IMG/VR virus record: IMGVR_UViG_3300048126_000013
Coordinates: 1 to 37,834 of that record
Source: a virus
Length of the DNA stretch: 37,834 nt
Reading direction: 5' to 3' (one strand)
The translations under genes were made by a program, and so were the position numbers. Below the pieces are notes generated by a model, which had not been told where the DNA came from, did not search any database, and was given only the letters and a program-made list of their open reading frames with translations. Shown piece by piece: positions 16,961 through 23,082 of the stretch (within the stretch, counting starts at the first letter, position 1; each line of letters begins with the position of its first letter).

Positions 16961-17112
16961 TTATCGAACATGGCAAAAAGTGGGCTGCTTACGATAAATT
17001 TGGCAAATTAATTATTCTTGGTTATAATAGGCGCATATGTCAGGAGTATGCAGATGCCCAAACAAAAATACGACTTAAACGACAACGGAAAAATAGATCC
17101 CGAAGAACGTGA
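16936..17112 (+). CDS. Possible small protein overlapping both neighbours
   Basis: A 58-residue reading frame that fills the otherwise empty 16961-17053. The middle, IIEHGKKWAAYDKFGKLII, looks protein-like. I start it at TTG 16936 after AAGGTAGC; an ATG at 16876 in the same frame would overlap the upstream gene by 85 bases. The last part (KIRLKRQRKNRSRRT) lies wholly within the start of the EF-hand gene in another frame and may be non-selected. This is a weak call. Confidence 0.35.
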   Translation: MPRGEEPVIIEHGKKWAAYDKFGKLIILGYNRRICQEYADAQTKIRLKRQRKNRSRRT

Positions 17113-17362
17113 AATAATGCTAGAGGATCGCAGGCGCATTATGAGTGACAATGATGCCCGTAGAGATGCGCAAAGACGCATGTGTTGGTTCAGTTTATTT
17201 GGTATGTTGCTCTTTCCATTTGGCGTTGTTTTCACAGAATGGATGGAGTTACCACAAGCTTCAGTAATGCTAAGTAGCATGAGCAATATTTATTATGTCA
17301 GTATTGCTGCTATTGTTGCAAGCTATTATGGTTTCACAAACGTAGGGAATAAAGATACATGA
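17054..17362 (+). CDS. EF-hand-like membrane protein of the lysis cassette
   Basis: A 102-residue protein starting at ATG 17054, seven bases after AGGAG. Residues 7-18 (DLNDNGKIDPEE) form a canonical EF-hand calcium loop with ligands at D7, N9, N11, D15 and E18. A charged helix follows, then two membrane segments near residues 47-65 and 75-95. Short EF-hand membrane proteins next to holins occur in marine phages, and a calcium-linked holin or holin partner is plausible. It ends in ATGA overlap with the holin gene. Confidence 0.6.
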   Translation: MPKQKYDLNDNGKIDPEEREIMLEDRRRIMSDNDARRDAQRRMCWFSLFGMLLFPFGVVFTEWMELPQASVMLSSMSNIYYVSIAAIVASYYGFTNVGNKDT

Positions 17363-17736
17363 TAGATAAACTTATTGAACCTGTCAGTGGTTTGCTTGGA
17401 AAGGTAATACAAGACAAAGATCAAGCTGCAAAATTAGCGCATGAAATTGCAACCATGAGCGACAAACATGCGCAAGAACTGGCTATGGCGCAACTTGAAA
17501 TACTTAAAGCCGATGCTCAAGGCAACTGGTTTCAATCGTCTTGGCGTCCACTTATCGGTTGGATCGGAGGAATATCACTTGGCATAAATTATATGGTGGC
17601 TCCTATTGCAATGGGATTTGGTTTCAACATACCTCAAGCAGATATGTCAGTAATGATGCCATTGTTGCTTGGGATGCTTGGAATGGGTGGCATGAGGTCA
17701 TTCGATAAACTTAAAAAAACGGATAGTAAAAAATGA
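17359..17736 (+). CDS. Holin of the 3TM (GTA_holin_3TM-like) family
   Basis: A 125-residue protein. An N-terminal amphipathic region (IDKLIEPVSGLLGKVIQD) and a helical linker come before the family hallmark QGNWFQSSWRPLIGWIGGIS. Hydrophobic spans follow near residues 64-90 and 95-110, with a basic end. This matches the 3TM holins first described for gene-transfer-agent release in alphaproteobacteria. It would make the inner-membrane lesions that let the amidase out. ATGA overlaps with both the EF-hand gene and the amidase gene support a lysis operon. Confidence 0.75.
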   Translation: MIDKLIEPVSGLLGKVIQDKDQAAKLAHEIATMSDKHAQELAMAQLEILKADAQGNWFQSSWRPLIGWIGGISLGINYMVAPIAMGFGFNIPQADMSVMMPLLLGMLGMGGMRSFDKLKKTDSKK

Positions 17737-18161
17737 GAGATATAGACGAAATAATTATTCACGCTACAGCAACTAATCCTAGTTGGATGGCAGACAAACC
17801 AGTAGAAGATGTCGTGGCTGAGATCCGCAGATGGCACGTTGATGAACGTAAATGGTCTGACATAGGGTATCATAGTATTGTTCACAGAGATGGTTCAGTA
17901 GGCTACGGACGCCCTGTAGAGCGCACAGGAGCGCATGTAGGGGGCAGAAACAAGACTACCATAGGTGTAAGCCTAGTTGGGGGCAGAGGTGGTGTTGCTG
18001 ATGGAGAATTTAGCGACAGCTTTACGCCAGAGCAGGAAGCATCTTTGCGTCAACTGATAGAAGATTACAAAAAGCAGTTTCCAAGCATTACTAAAGTGTC
18101 TGGACATAATGAGTATGCTTCTAAAGCCTGTCCTTGTTTTTCTGTAAAAGCTTGGTTATAA
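17733..18161 (+). CDS. N-acetylmuramoyl-L-alanine amidase endolysin (T7 lysozyme-like)
   Basis: A 142-residue Amidase_2 protein that cleaves the amide bond between muramic acid and L-alanine in peptidoglycan. Zinc ligands are H10, H125 and C133; catalytic Y46 and K131 are present. The spacing H125-K131-C133 equals that of T7 lysozyme (H122-K128-C130). It has no signal peptide, so release would need the holin encoded just upstream (ATGA overlap). It is the last gene of the rightward late unit and ends 8 bases before an inverted repeat. The length is typical (T7: 151). Confidence 0.92.
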   Translation: MRDIDEIIIHATATNPSWMADKPVEDVVAEIRRWHVDERKWSDIGYHSIVHRDGSVGYGRPVERTGAHVGGRNKTTIGVSLVGGRGGVADGEFSDSFTPEQEASLRQLIEDYKKQFPSITKVSGHNEYASKACPCFSVKAWL

Positions 18162-18168
18162 AATGTAA

Positions 18169-18231
18169 GTGACCAGAGTAGTTTCCTTTTTTCTCACAGA
18201 AATTAAGTCCTGCTTTTTCTATTCTGGTCAC
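18169..18231. repeat. Inverted repeat between the convergent late and early units
   Basis: GTGACCAGAGTA at 18169-18180 is the reverse complement of TATTCTGGTCAC at 18220-18231 with one mismatch; the loop is 39 bases and pyrimidine-rich. It sits exactly between the stop of the amidase gene (+) and the stop of the last leftward gene (-). A bidirectional transcription stop is the simplest reading, although neither arm is followed by a strong U-tract. Confidence 0.6.
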
Positions 18232-18237
18232 ACCATC

Positions 18238-18429
18238 TTATGATCGAACACCCTGTCTTATTACTTTCCAATCAATATCATAACGTTTAACGTAAGTATT
18301 AAGTTTTGACAGCTTGCAGCCAAGTATTTTAGCTGCTTGTGTCTGTGTGTATCCGCTTTCTGACAGTGATTGCAGTGCTTCTACACGTTCTCTTTTATGC
18401 CGTTGCAGCATTTCGTTCCATTGTTCCAC
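18238..18429 (-). CDS. Small helix-turn-helix protein
   Basis: A 63-residue protein with GTG start in a TAGTG overlap with the upstream gene. Residues 26-58 read as a helix-turn-helix of the Fis/NinH sort (GYTQTQAAKILGCKLSKLNT), ending in YDIDWKVIRQG. It is the last gene of the leftward unit. It probably binds DNA as a small regulator or architectural protein. The target is unknown. Confidence 0.6.
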   Translation of the reverse strand: MEQWNEMLQRHKRERVEALQSLSESGYTQTQAAKILGCKLSKLNTYVKRYDIDWKVIRQGVRS

Positions 18430-18620
18430 TATATATTTACTCCTCTTTGTCGTAGTTTAGATGTAAATTCTTTTAATTCTTCTCTTGCTCTAAACAAATC
18501 TTGTTTTACGTTTGGATGGGCGTCTAATCTATGCTGTTCATCTTGAAGCCTATCCACTAACTGCCGTAAATGCCTCAGTAAGCTTGCATCCGCAGGGTGA
18601 AGATTGTGCCTGTATGTCAT
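18429..18620 (-). CDS. Small helical protein, unknown function
   Basis: A 63-residue charged helical protein (LLRHLRQLVDRLQDEQHRLD, then FRAREELKEFTSKLRQRG), possibly a short coiled-coil dimer. The ATG follows the previous stop by four bases with GGTGATG as a weak ribosome site. It has no recognised family and lies in a run of small leftward genes of unknown role. Confidence 0.5.
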   Translation of the reverse strand: MTYRHNLHPADASLLRHLRQLVDRLQDEQHRLDAHPNVKQDLFRAREELKEFTSKLRQRGVNI

Positions 18621-18624
18621 GTCA

Positions 18625-18831
18625 TCACCAAGGTCTTAGTTTAGGTTTAACTAGCTTAGAGGTTACGTCACTTACATCACAATAACCTTCTTGTGCATTT
18701 ATCTGATCGTAAAGCGTACCGTTATTTAAAAGTACGCTCCAACAATCTTCTTCACTAGAAAACCAAATACTGACGTACATAGTGTGTTCAAGTACCTGAT
18801 AGCCTAGCGTGAGAAGCGTCCAGTAATCCAC
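18625..18831 (-). CDS. Small protein, unknown function
   Basis: A 68-residue protein whose GTG start overlaps the stop of the upstream gene as TAGTG, with GGGGTGA as ribosome site. It contains MYVSIWFSSEEDCWSVLLNN, EGYCDVSD and the end VKPKLRPW; an ATG at codon 18 is an alternative start. Two Cys and several Trp suggest a compact small domain. The family is not recognised. Confidence 0.5.
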   Translation of the reverse strand: MDYWTLLTLGYQVLEHTMYVSIWFSSEEDCWSVLLNNGTLYDQINAQEGYCDVSDVTSKLVKPKLRPW

Positions 18832-19016
18832 TACAAATCACCCCACTTTATCGGTTTTTCTTCCCCAGTGTCAGGACAGTCAAAGTAACCATCCGCACCT
18901 TTATCGTGTGGGTATTGCTTTCTAATTTCTTCCAGAAATGTTTTTTCATCTGGCGCTTCAATCATTCCAAAGTAAACGCCATATTCACTATCAAATGTAA
19001 ATTCATAGTCTTTCAT
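18831..19016 (-). CDS. Small acidic protein, unknown function
   Basis: A 61-residue acidic protein with AGAAGGA before its ATG. It starts EFTFDSEYGVYFGMIEAPDE and has a single Cys in a YFDCPDTGEEKP turn. It overlaps the upstream 44-residue gene by 14 bases and the downstream gene by one. No family is recognised. Confidence 0.5.
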   Translation of the reverse strand: MKDYEFTFDSEYGVYFGMIEAPDEKTFLEEIRKQYPHDKGADGYFDCPDTGEEKPIKWGDL

Positions 19017-19137
19017 TTTGTTCCTTCTCTTTCTTTCTTCTCTCTATATAATCATACCAACATTCGTGACGCATAGTGGCGCAGCCGTAGCAATCACAAT
19101 CTTCATTATAATTTTCTTCTCTATCATCAGGGTTCAT
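19003..19137 (-). CDS. 44-residue Cys-cluster protein
   Basis: A very short gene with a strong ribosome site (GGAAGGAG, eight bases before ATG) and an ATGA overlap with the upstream stop. Residues 14-26 hold CDCYGC...C, four cysteines plus a nearby His (MRHEC), a likely zinc or other metal knuckle. A Lys/Glu-rich helix follows to the end. It may be a tiny nucleic-acid- or protein-binding factor. No family is recognised. Confidence 0.5.
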   Translation of the reverse strand: MNPDDREENYNEDCDCYGCATMRHECWYDYIERRKKEKEQNERL

Positions 19138-19403
19138 GTGTAACGCTCCTTCCAACAATCATATTCGAAGTCACCATCCTCTATTGATGCTAAACTAATT
19201 GCATCGTCAATTTCGTAAGCGTACTGCTTTTCGATGTATGTGCGAACACGCTTTGGTAAATCTTTTTGTTGTTTGGTTACAAAGTTTTGCCAAAACATTT
19301 CTATGTTTTCTGCGCAACCATCTCTGTCTACGTCACCATAAATTTCTATTTTAAACTCATGGCCTCTGATGTCTAATGTTATGTCTGTGTTAAATTGTGT
19401 CAT
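19134..19403 (-). CDS. Small acidic protein, unknown function
   Basis: An 89-residue acidic protein preceded by AGGAGAG. A beta-like start (FNTDITLDIRGHEFKIEIYG) leads into a helical rest (FWQNFVTKQQKDLPKRVRTY) and DDAISLASIEDGDFEYDCW. Its stop overlaps the next start as ATGA. No family is recognised; it is part of the leftward small-gene cluster. Confidence 0.5.
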   Translation of the reverse strand: MTQFNTDITLDIRGHEFKIEIYGDVDRDGCAENIEMFWQNFVTKQQKDLPKRVRTYIEKQYAYEIDDAISLASIEDGDFEYDCWKERYT

Positions 19404-19418
19404 GCTTTCTCTCCTGCT

Positions 19419-19898
19419 TTAGTTTATGTCTAGTTTTGATTGTGGATCTTTTACTGGCTGTTCTTGATCCATTAGTGAAATACCGTAATAAGGGTCAGCG
19501 TCATTAGCTTCAAAAAGTTTTACCCCTCTTTCTTTGAGGTGATATCGGTTTAAACCGTCAAGTTCAGAACCATCTCTTACATAAAGAGCAATCACTTCGT
19601 CCTGACCGCCCCATACAGGTATGGTTAACATGGCGCGGATAATTTTACCTTTTCTGTTCTCAACGCCTTTGCCTTTAATATGACCGAAAACAGGTGAATG
19701 AAATCCATGAACCCAACCACCTCTTTCTACCTTCATCCAGTTAAACTGACCTTTAAGTTGTCCTTTACGCTTGCCGCGCACATAACGTGGTAAATCATCA
19801 ACGTGACCGCCAAAGTATTTTCTAGCTAACTTTTCGCCAAACTCTGTTGACAACCATGCTGATCTTTCTTCGATGTATGCGTAATTTGTACCAGTCAT
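19419..19898 (-). CDS. Early protein of unknown function, first gene of a leftward operon
   Basis: A 159-residue protein preceded by AAGGAAAA and a good promoter at 19926-19954. It contains a basic stretch RYVRGKRKGQLKGQFNWMKV followed by a Trp/Gly-rich segment (RGGWVHGFHS, GKGVENRKGK) and TIPVWGGQDEVIALY. The KGQ..W.KV.RGGW pattern gives me the impression of proteins seen in other marine phages, but I cannot name a family. It is probably expressed early, given its own promoter and operator. Confidence 0.55.
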   Translation of the reverse strand: MTGTNYAYIEERSAWLSTEFGEKLARKYFGGHVDDLPRYVRGKRKGQLKGQFNWMKVERGGWVHGFHSPVFGHIKGKGVENRKGKIIRAMLTIPVWGGQDEVIALYVRDGSELDGLNRYHLKERGVKLFEANDADPYYGISLMDQEQPVKDPQSKLDIN

Positions 19899-19922
19899 TT
19901 GCTTTTCCTTTTTCCTATAATA

Positions 19923-19954
19923 AGTATCTTACGCGATACATTAAATATTGTCAA
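19923..19954 (-). promoter_or_regulatory. Leftward sigma70-type promoter with GTATC dyad operator
   Basis: On the minus strand TTGACA (19949-19954) is followed after exactly 17 bases by TAAGAT (19926-19931), a near-consensus promoter. Overlapping the -10 is an 18-bp dyad at 19923-19940 (AGTATC, six bases, GATACA). The same layout recurs at 20861-20878. A repressor bound here would block RNA polymerase. It drives 19898 to 18238. Confidence 0.7.
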
Positions 19955-19985
19955 CACTTGTAGATAAAATAATTAAATTTTTTAT

Positions 19986-20004
19986 GAGGGGGGCTTATGC
20001 CCCA
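19986..20004 (-). other. Small hairpin at the stop codon of the 19995-20180 gene
   Basis: On the minus strand GGGGC-ATAA-GCCCC forms a five-base-pair stem whose loop contains the TAA stop codon. The sequence that follows is A+T-rich but has no continuous U-tract. It may be a weak terminator just upstream of the next leftward promoter. Confidence 0.35.
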
Positions 20005-20180
20005 CCTTCTGCTTCATCACTCAAAGAAAATTGTTTCTTCTTCTCTTCGATGTTCACAACATTGAGTATGAACTTAACATGGACGTTACCGCCCTGCATC
20101 GAACTTACGCTGTATGAGCATGGGCATGTTCGAAGCCAATTTAAGATCGGGTCTAAATCTTCTGCTTTAACTATCAGCAT
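19995..20180 (-). CDS. Small protein, unknown function
   Basis: A 61-residue protein starting in a TAATG overlap with the upstream gene. It contains a CPCSYSV motif and an alternating strand NVHVKFILNVVNIEE, with a charged low-complexity end. No family is recognised. It is the last gene of the operon driven from 20859-20887. Confidence 0.5.
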   Translation of the reverse strand: MLIVKAEDLDPILNWLRTCPCSYSVSSMQGGNVHVKFILNVVNIEEKKKQFSLSDEAEGGA

Positions 20181-20557
20181 TATACTTCATCCACTTCATC
20201 ATGTAGTCGGTTGATAATTGCACTAAGGGCAGAACCTAAATGCTTGCGGTCACAATTTGCAACAACATCGTGAACATCATGTCGATTTAATTCATCAATG
20301 CTTGTTGCGCTTCTTGACAATGCTGCGCGGCCTTTAGGCGTTATATACAATCGCGCATCATCATCAGGTGTGGGCGTATTGAATTGTTGTGCTATCTCAG
20401 CATGTGACTGAGAAACAACCCGACACTTGTTAAGCCATTTCATCAGGGCTTCTTTGCTAACTGGCACTTCTACAAGCGCCGTGTCTTTGCCCCAAGCTTT
20501 TTTGGCATCGGCTTGTGTGCCTGTCCATTCGCCTTTGTTGTTAGTATATAGTCTCAT
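20180..20557 (-). CDS. Protein of unknown function
   Basis: A 125-residue protein starting in a TAATG overlap, with GAAGGAGA as ribosome site. The N-terminal third reads RLYTNNKGEWTGTQADAKKA. The middle (LMKWLNKCRVVSQSHAEIAQ) is helical, followed by LYITPKGRAALSRSATSI, which has the look of the wing of a winged-helix domain. A DNA-binding role is possible but not proven. Confidence 0.5.
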   Translation of the reverse strand: MRLYTNNKGEWTGTQADAKKAWGKDTALVEVPVSKEALMKWLNKCRVVSQSHAEIAQQFNTPTPDDDARLYITPKGRAALSRSATSIDELNRHDVHDVVANCDRKHLGSALSAIINRLHDEVDEV

Positions 20558-20832
20558 TATACTTCTCCTTCTTCTTCTGGTAAGCCAAGGATTTGTCCTT
20601 GGTCATATTTGCCGCTATCTAAATCATTGCGAATTGTGGTTAATTGTTCGATCAAACTATCAAGGGTAGATCCGTAGAAATAAATCGGCATACCGCCAGT
20701 AGTATCCTCTTCGTTGATCAAGGCGATTTCTGTTTGATCGCGTCCATTGTCATTCCTGTGGTGCGCAATCGAAATGGGTGAGCCATTGTGAGTGACTACT
20801 ACATTATTCATATTTTTATAAAAATCGTCCAT
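20557..20832 (-). CDS. Protein of unknown function, first gene of a leftward operon
   Basis: A 91-residue acidic protein. I start it at ATG 20832, seven bases after AGGAG. An in-frame ATG at 20868 lies inside the operator dyad, so a longer product is unlikely. It contains NVVVTHNGSPISIAHHRND, then a short helix LDSLIEQLTTIRNDLDSGKY, and ends EEEGEV. No family is recognised. Confidence 0.5.
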   Translation of the reverse strand: MDDFYKNMNNVVVTHNGSPISIAHHRNDNGRDQTEIALINEEDTTGGMPIYFYGSTLDSLIEQLTTIRNDLDSGKYDQGQILGLPEEEGEV

Positions 20833-20858
20833 TACACTTCTCCTTTTCCTATACTTAG

Positions 20859-20887
20859 GTTGTATCATGTACGATACATATGCACAA
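20859..20887 (-). promoter_or_regulatory. Leftward promoter with the second GTATC dyad operator
   Basis: The dyad TGTATC-ATGTAC-GATACA lies at 20861-20878 with perfect six-base arms. On the minus strand TTGTGC (20882-20887) and TACAAC (20859-20864) are 17 bases apart, a weak promoter overlapping the dyad. Arms and spacing equal those at 19923-19940, so one regulator probably controls both operons. Confidence 0.6.
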
Positions 20888-20927
20888 GCATTATTTGCAT
20901 TATTTTTAAAAAAAGTTACAAAGCTTT

Positions 20928-21374
20928 ATGATCGTAACCTTAAACCAAGTAGAAATAGAAGTTTCTGGACAGCCAATAGGCAAGGGCAGGCCAAGGTTTA
21001 CTAAGGCAGGTCACGCATATACTCCGACTAAAACTAGAGAATATGAAAAACGCATACAGGCTGCAGCTTGGTCTAAAATGCAGGAAATGAAACTCAAACC
21101 AACAGGTAGGTTTTGTCATGTAAAAGTTGTAGCATTTATGGACATACCTAAATCATGGCCCAAAGTAAAAAGATTAGAAGCAGAGTATGGCGTTTTAAAA
21201 CCTATTGCTAAACCTGATCTTGATAACATTGTAAAAATAGCCAAAGACGGTATAAGCGGAATGGATGGTATTATTTTGGATGATAAACAGGTTACAAGTA
21301 TCGAAGCGCAAAAAGTTTTTTGCCATCCAGAAAAAGGGCCAGTGCTTTATATCTCCGTATCTTGGACTGAATAA
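20928..21374 (+). CDS. rusA: RusA-family Holliday junction resolvase
   Basis: A 148-residue endonuclease that would resolve branched DNA made by recombination or replication. D97, D99 and D118 (in KPDLDN and ILDDKQV) have exactly the spacing of the catalytic D70, D72 and D91 of E. coli RusA, and the N-terminal GQPIGKGRPRF is typical of the family. It is the only rightward gene inside the leftward early block. No ribosome site is seen before its ATG, and its 3' end overlaps the HNH gene on the other strand by 28 bases. Confidence 0.9.
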   Translation: MIVTLNQVEIEVSGQPIGKGRPRFTKAGHAYTPTKTREYEKRIQAAAWSKMQEMKLKPTGRFCHVKVVAFMDIPKSWPKVKRLEAEYGVLKPIAKPDLDNIVKIAKDGISGMDGIILDDKQVTSIEAQKVFCHPEKGPVLYISVSWTE

Positions 21375-21679
21375 CTCCAATCAGCACCATAAAGTTCACG
21401 CCATTTTCTTTTGTTGTCATGTATTGCACAATCTTTCGATTTATCCCACAATGCTTGGTGATGTCCATCACATAAGGGTATGGCCTGCAGGTCACTAGAT
21501 TTTGTTGTGCCATACCTGTCATGGATAACGTGGTGCGCTGTTGTCGGACTAAGCTGCACCTGCCCAAACTTCTGACAGACACAGCAAGGCATGGATCTTA
21601 TTTTGTCTAAATGCTTTGCGTCTTTTTTCTTTGTTTTAGTTTTCAAACCTAGCGGTGGTTTGTTAGCTAGGTTCGTCAT
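21347..21679 (-). CDS. HNH-type nuclease, DUF968/Ref-like
   Basis: A 110-residue protein. A basic N-terminus is followed by a zinc-knuckle/HNH core: CCVC at 32-35, AHHVIH at 48-53, then IPLCDGHHQ with C70 and H73/H74. This order resembles the small recombination-associated nucleases of the DUF968 or P1 Ref type. It lies in the recombination block downstream of the zinc-finger gene (17-base overlap). A single-strand or branched-DNA nicking role is inferred. Confidence 0.7.
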   Translation of the reverse strand: MTNLANKPPLGLKTKTKKKDAKHLDKIRSMPCCVCQKFGQVQLSPTTAHHVIHDRYGTTKSSDLQAIPLCDGHHQALWDKSKDCAIHDNKRKWRELYGADWSYSVQDTEI

Positions 21680-21914
21680 AACTTTGCATCTGATTAAAAG
21701 CTTCCTGTGTTGTTGCTACATGGTGAGTTTCAAACCACATTAGACCTACCCCTACTTGGGAAACATGTTCATGGAATAATTCCATGCGCTCACGATGGTT
21801 TCTGACGATACCATTCTCTTGTGGCTTTCTATTACATAATTCCCTTGGTTGTGCAAAACACTTCGGGCAAGGCATTGCTCTTATCATTATTTGCTCTTCG
21901 GTATATTGGGTCAT
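21663..21914 (-). CDS. Small zinc-finger protein
   Basis: An 83-residue protein. Residues 14-45 read AMPCPKCFAQPRELCNRK...NHRERM, the CxxC..P...C....H pattern of short zinc-binding domains common in phages. The C-terminal part is not recognised. The start overlaps the upstream stop as ATGA. It is probably DNA- or protein-binding. Confidence 0.6.
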   Translation of the reverse strand: MTQYTEEQIMIRAMPCPKCFAQPRELCNRKPQENGIVRNHRERMELFHEHVSQVGVGLMWFETHHVATTQEAFNQMQSYDEPS

Positions 21915-22333
21915 ATTATTGTAAACTCCGATATTGGTATCTCTGCTACTGCTTCCATGTCTGCTTTGTCACCTCTGTCAGTTCTGCCGCCTATTGATAT
22001 AGGATATTGTTTTACTAGATTAGCAACACCTGTTTTATCTTTCCACCCTACAAGAAATAATATTTTTAGTCCTGTGGCTTGGTGCATAGCGTGTGCGCCT
22101 GACAGTTTATTAGCCGTAATAAAACACGTTGGATACTGTGCATAATTATTGTTTCTGCACCGTAGCTCAACAAACGCTCTGACACTGCCTTTATTTAAGG
22201 CAACATAATCAAATTGATTATACTTGTCTTGTTTGCGCATTTCGCAGTTCCATTTGAACGCAGCGTATTGTGCAAGCTCTTCTTCTTTAATTAGATGTTT
22301 GTTAGTTTCATACGTTGGGCGATAGTACGTCAT
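21911..22333 (-). CDS. PD-(D/E)XK-like nuclease-fold protein
   Basis: A 140-residue protein. The segment FDYVALNKGSVRAFVELRCR has the order Asp, spacer, Glu-x-Arg, followed by YPTCFITANKLSGAHAM and then ILFLVGW. This matches small restriction-endonuclease-fold proteins of marine phages, except that the usual E-x-K is E-L-R. A lysine lies downstream in the NKLSGA helix and may substitute. It sits in the recombination block, overlapping the upstream gene by 26 bases. A DNA end-processing role is inference. Confidence 0.55.
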   Translation of the reverse strand: MTYYRPTYETNKHLIKEEELAQYAAFKWNCEMRKQDKYNQFDYVALNKGSVRAFVELRCRNNNYAQYPTCFITANKLSGAHAMHQATGLKILFLVGWKDKTGVANLVKQYPISIGGRTDRGDKADMEAVAEIPISEFTII

Positions 22334-22718
22334 AACCTACAGCCTCAGATAGTTTTGCCATCGACATTTCAAAATATTGGTTAAATTCTTTTTGATCCAT
22401 TTCATCAAAGTTGATGCTGTCGATCATTCTCATGTGTGCGCTTGCTAAATTATTCCAACGCATCTTAACGTAACCACATGCCCACTTTAATTCATTGTGC
22501 AAATGTTCTGCGGTAGGCCAACGCCCTGTAGCTTTTACCACGTTACTCAATGTCACCCAATACAAGCTGTGATGTGGGTTTGACCGTTTTCCTGTGGCTT
22601 GCAGGTTGTAAGTTTGCCCCTGCTTTGCTTCCTGTAGCTGTTGACTGTCATGCTCAGAGACAGGCAGTAGTTGCCCATCCCTGATGTAGACTTGAATTTT
22701 AGAATGGTATTTCGTCAT
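22308..22718 (-). CDS. DUF1367-like recombination-region protein
   Basis: A 136-residue protein. I start it at ATG 22718, which overlaps the SSB gene by 20 bases; a longer reading to 22787 would lie mostly inside SSB. It contains GKRSNPHHSLYWVTLSNVVK, WPTAEHLHNELKWACGYV and INFDEMDQKEFNQYFEMSMA. This order matches DUF1367 proteins encoded in lambdoid recombination regions. Biochemical function is not established. Confidence 0.65.
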   Translation of the reverse strand: MTKYHSKIQVYIRDGQLLPVSEHDSQQLQEAKQGQTYNLQATGKRSNPHHSLYWVTLSNVVKATGRWPTAEHLHNELKWACGYVKMRWNNLASAHMRMIDSINFDEMDQKEFNQYFEMSMAKLSEAVGYDVLSPNV

Positions 22719-23082
22719 CGAAATCTTGTGCCTCAACTTTTTGGCCCTCTGCCATTCTGTTGTTTTGGTCAGATACTTCAGCAACATTTTTAGGTGCGCC
22801 CTCTATCGTAGATCCTAACTCTACTTTGTAAGCTTGTATCTTTAGGTAGGTCTTGTCGTTATATACACTGGTTTTGAAATCACCATGCACTGTGACCTGC
22901 TTACCTTTTGTTAAGTATGGCGCAATGCCTTCACGATTATAGGCTACATCGAAGAAGATTGCTGTTTGATTTTCTTTGTAACCTTCGTTAACCGCCACAG
23001 AAAAGGTAACAAACTTCCCTGTGTCCGTCTGACGAACCTCACCGTTTTTGGTAAGACGCCCGAATATTGTAATAACTTTCAT
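22699..23082 (-). CDS. ssb: Single-stranded DNA-binding protein
   Basis: A 127-residue OB-fold SSB: MKVITIFGRLTKNGEVRQTD, FVTFSVAVNEGY, a central strand FFDVAYN, and KGKQVTVHGDFKTSVYND. A short linker leads to the acidic tip DFDDEIPF, the usual docking peptide for host repair and replication proteins. Its start overlaps the end of the annealing-protein gene as ATGA, so the two are probably made together. It protects ssDNA during replication and recombination. Confidence 0.88.
   Translation of the reverse strand: MKVITIFGRLTKNGEVRQTDTGKFVTFSVAVNEGYKENQTAIFFDVAYNREGIAPYLTKGKQVTVHGDFKTSVYNDKTYLKIQAYKVELGSTIEGAPKNVAEVSDQNNRMAEGQKVEAQDFDDEIPF

Noticed and set aside
19986-20004. Strong terminator at the end of the 19995-20180 gene
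   Set aside because: Only a five-base-pair stem without a continuous U-tract; kept as a weak hairpin.
20833-20868. Longer N-terminus for the 20557-20832 gene starting at 20868
   Set aside because: That ATG lies inside the operator dyad, and the strong AGGAG site serves the ATG at 20832.
22719-22787. Longer N-terminus for the DUF1367-like protein
   Set aside because: It would run 89 bases into the SSB gene, and the family-like sequence begins after the internal Met at 22718.
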